Positions 63,581-64,000 of a DNA stretch of 64,000 nt are shown in pieces; position 1 is the first letter of the stretch, and every line of letters starts with the position of its first letter. The stretch comes from Maniola hyperantus. Taxonomy: Eukaryota; Arthropoda; Insecta; Lepidoptera; Nymphalidae. The translations under genes and the position numbers were made by a program. Below the pieces are notes generated by a model, which worked only from the letters and a program-made list of their open reading frames with translations, had not been told where the DNA came from and did not search any database. Location: the NCBI RefSeq assembly GCF_902806685.2, contig NC_048550.1, positions 2,771,383-2,835,382 of the forward strand, read 5' to 3'.

Positions 63581-64000
63581 TTTATAGGACAATACAATAT
63601 GAATCTAGTAAAAATAAATTAATATTGACACGGTTAAAATTACTTTTGTGTACAACAGAAACACCATTCATCATTAAGCTCTTATCTACCATCATTGGTA
63701 CTTAAGGATTTTAGTCAATGTTTTTCTATAGGCTTGAATTTTGTATTAATTTCTTTTATACGAATTCTCAAAAGACAAGCAATCAATAATTGAGAACTGT
63801 ATTTTTAGAAATCATAAAATATTACATAAATCGATTTCTTACACTTTAAGAATCCATTTCCTAACTACTTAAGACATAAGCTTGAATTTCTATTTGAATA
63901 TTTATATACCTATTTAACATAGAAAAAAATATTATATGTCAGGGTGTGGTCGGTATAGCGTCAATATATTTAAAAAAAGAATTCGCCGACCAACCTGTAG
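63581..64000. other. No recognisable feature
   Basis: AT-rich right edge of the window, with no ORF or repeat shared with the rest. Confidence 0.5.

Overview
The window looks like a lepidopteran (moth or butterfly) nuclear chromosome segment. It is AT-rich with spliced genes and is packed with short mobile elements of types I associate with Lepidoptera: Helitron-like elements (5'-TC ... hairpin ... CTAG-3'), tRNA-derived SINEs, an RTE-clade LINE tail ending in (ATC)n, a Penelope-like fragment and LINE 3' tails. No bacterial operons, rRNA or CRISPR arrays are present. The species cannot be named from the sequence.

The only intact genes are two carboxyl/cholinesterase (CCE) paralogues on the minus strand. 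Each has three exons, encodes 561 residues and keeps a signal peptide and catalytic triad: copy A at 34343-37966 and copy B at 52923-56129. They differ at 19 residues by hand count. They sit in a tandem segmental duplication: unit A about 29.4-46.7 kb, unit B about 46.7-62.1 kb. The left edge, the junction and the right edge each carry the same RTE LINE 3' end in the same orientation, which is the layout expected from unequal crossing-over between LINE copies. The two units act as a built-in comparison: Helitron-like insertions show perfect empty sites in the sister unit, hairpins arose in only one copy, and a 214-bp Helitron-like element has grown to a six-copy array in unit B.

Region by region. 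1-29.4 kb: no intact gene, only mobile-element debris. This includes an ORF1-like reading frame (849-1259), a fragment of a retroelement-associated nuclease-like protein (8794-9297), a LINE 3' end with a (CA)n tract (9400-10145), a foldback element carrying three TGACGTCA octamers (11934-12112), an 800-bp TAATAG microsatellite (15258-16062) and a 3.1-kb terminal-inverted-repeat transposon (19801-22935) that contains a Penelope-like fragment and is itself inserted in an older repeat. 29.4-46.7 kb: unit A, with the esterase, a unit-A-only 2.7-kb terminal-inverted-repeat transposon holding transposase debris (39070-41812), and a THAP-domain fragment (43472-43618). 46.7-62.1 kb: unit B, the sister copy. 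62.1-64 kb: the right flank, with a partial RTE, a CpG-rich stretch and more Helitron-like sequence.

I found no clear new multi-gene system. The strongest candidates for follow-up are the two terminal-inverted-repeat transposons with 4-bp A/T target duplications, the esterase pair with excess amino-acid change confined to its C-terminal half, and the Helitron-like array. All family names come from memory of sequence features; no database search was possible.
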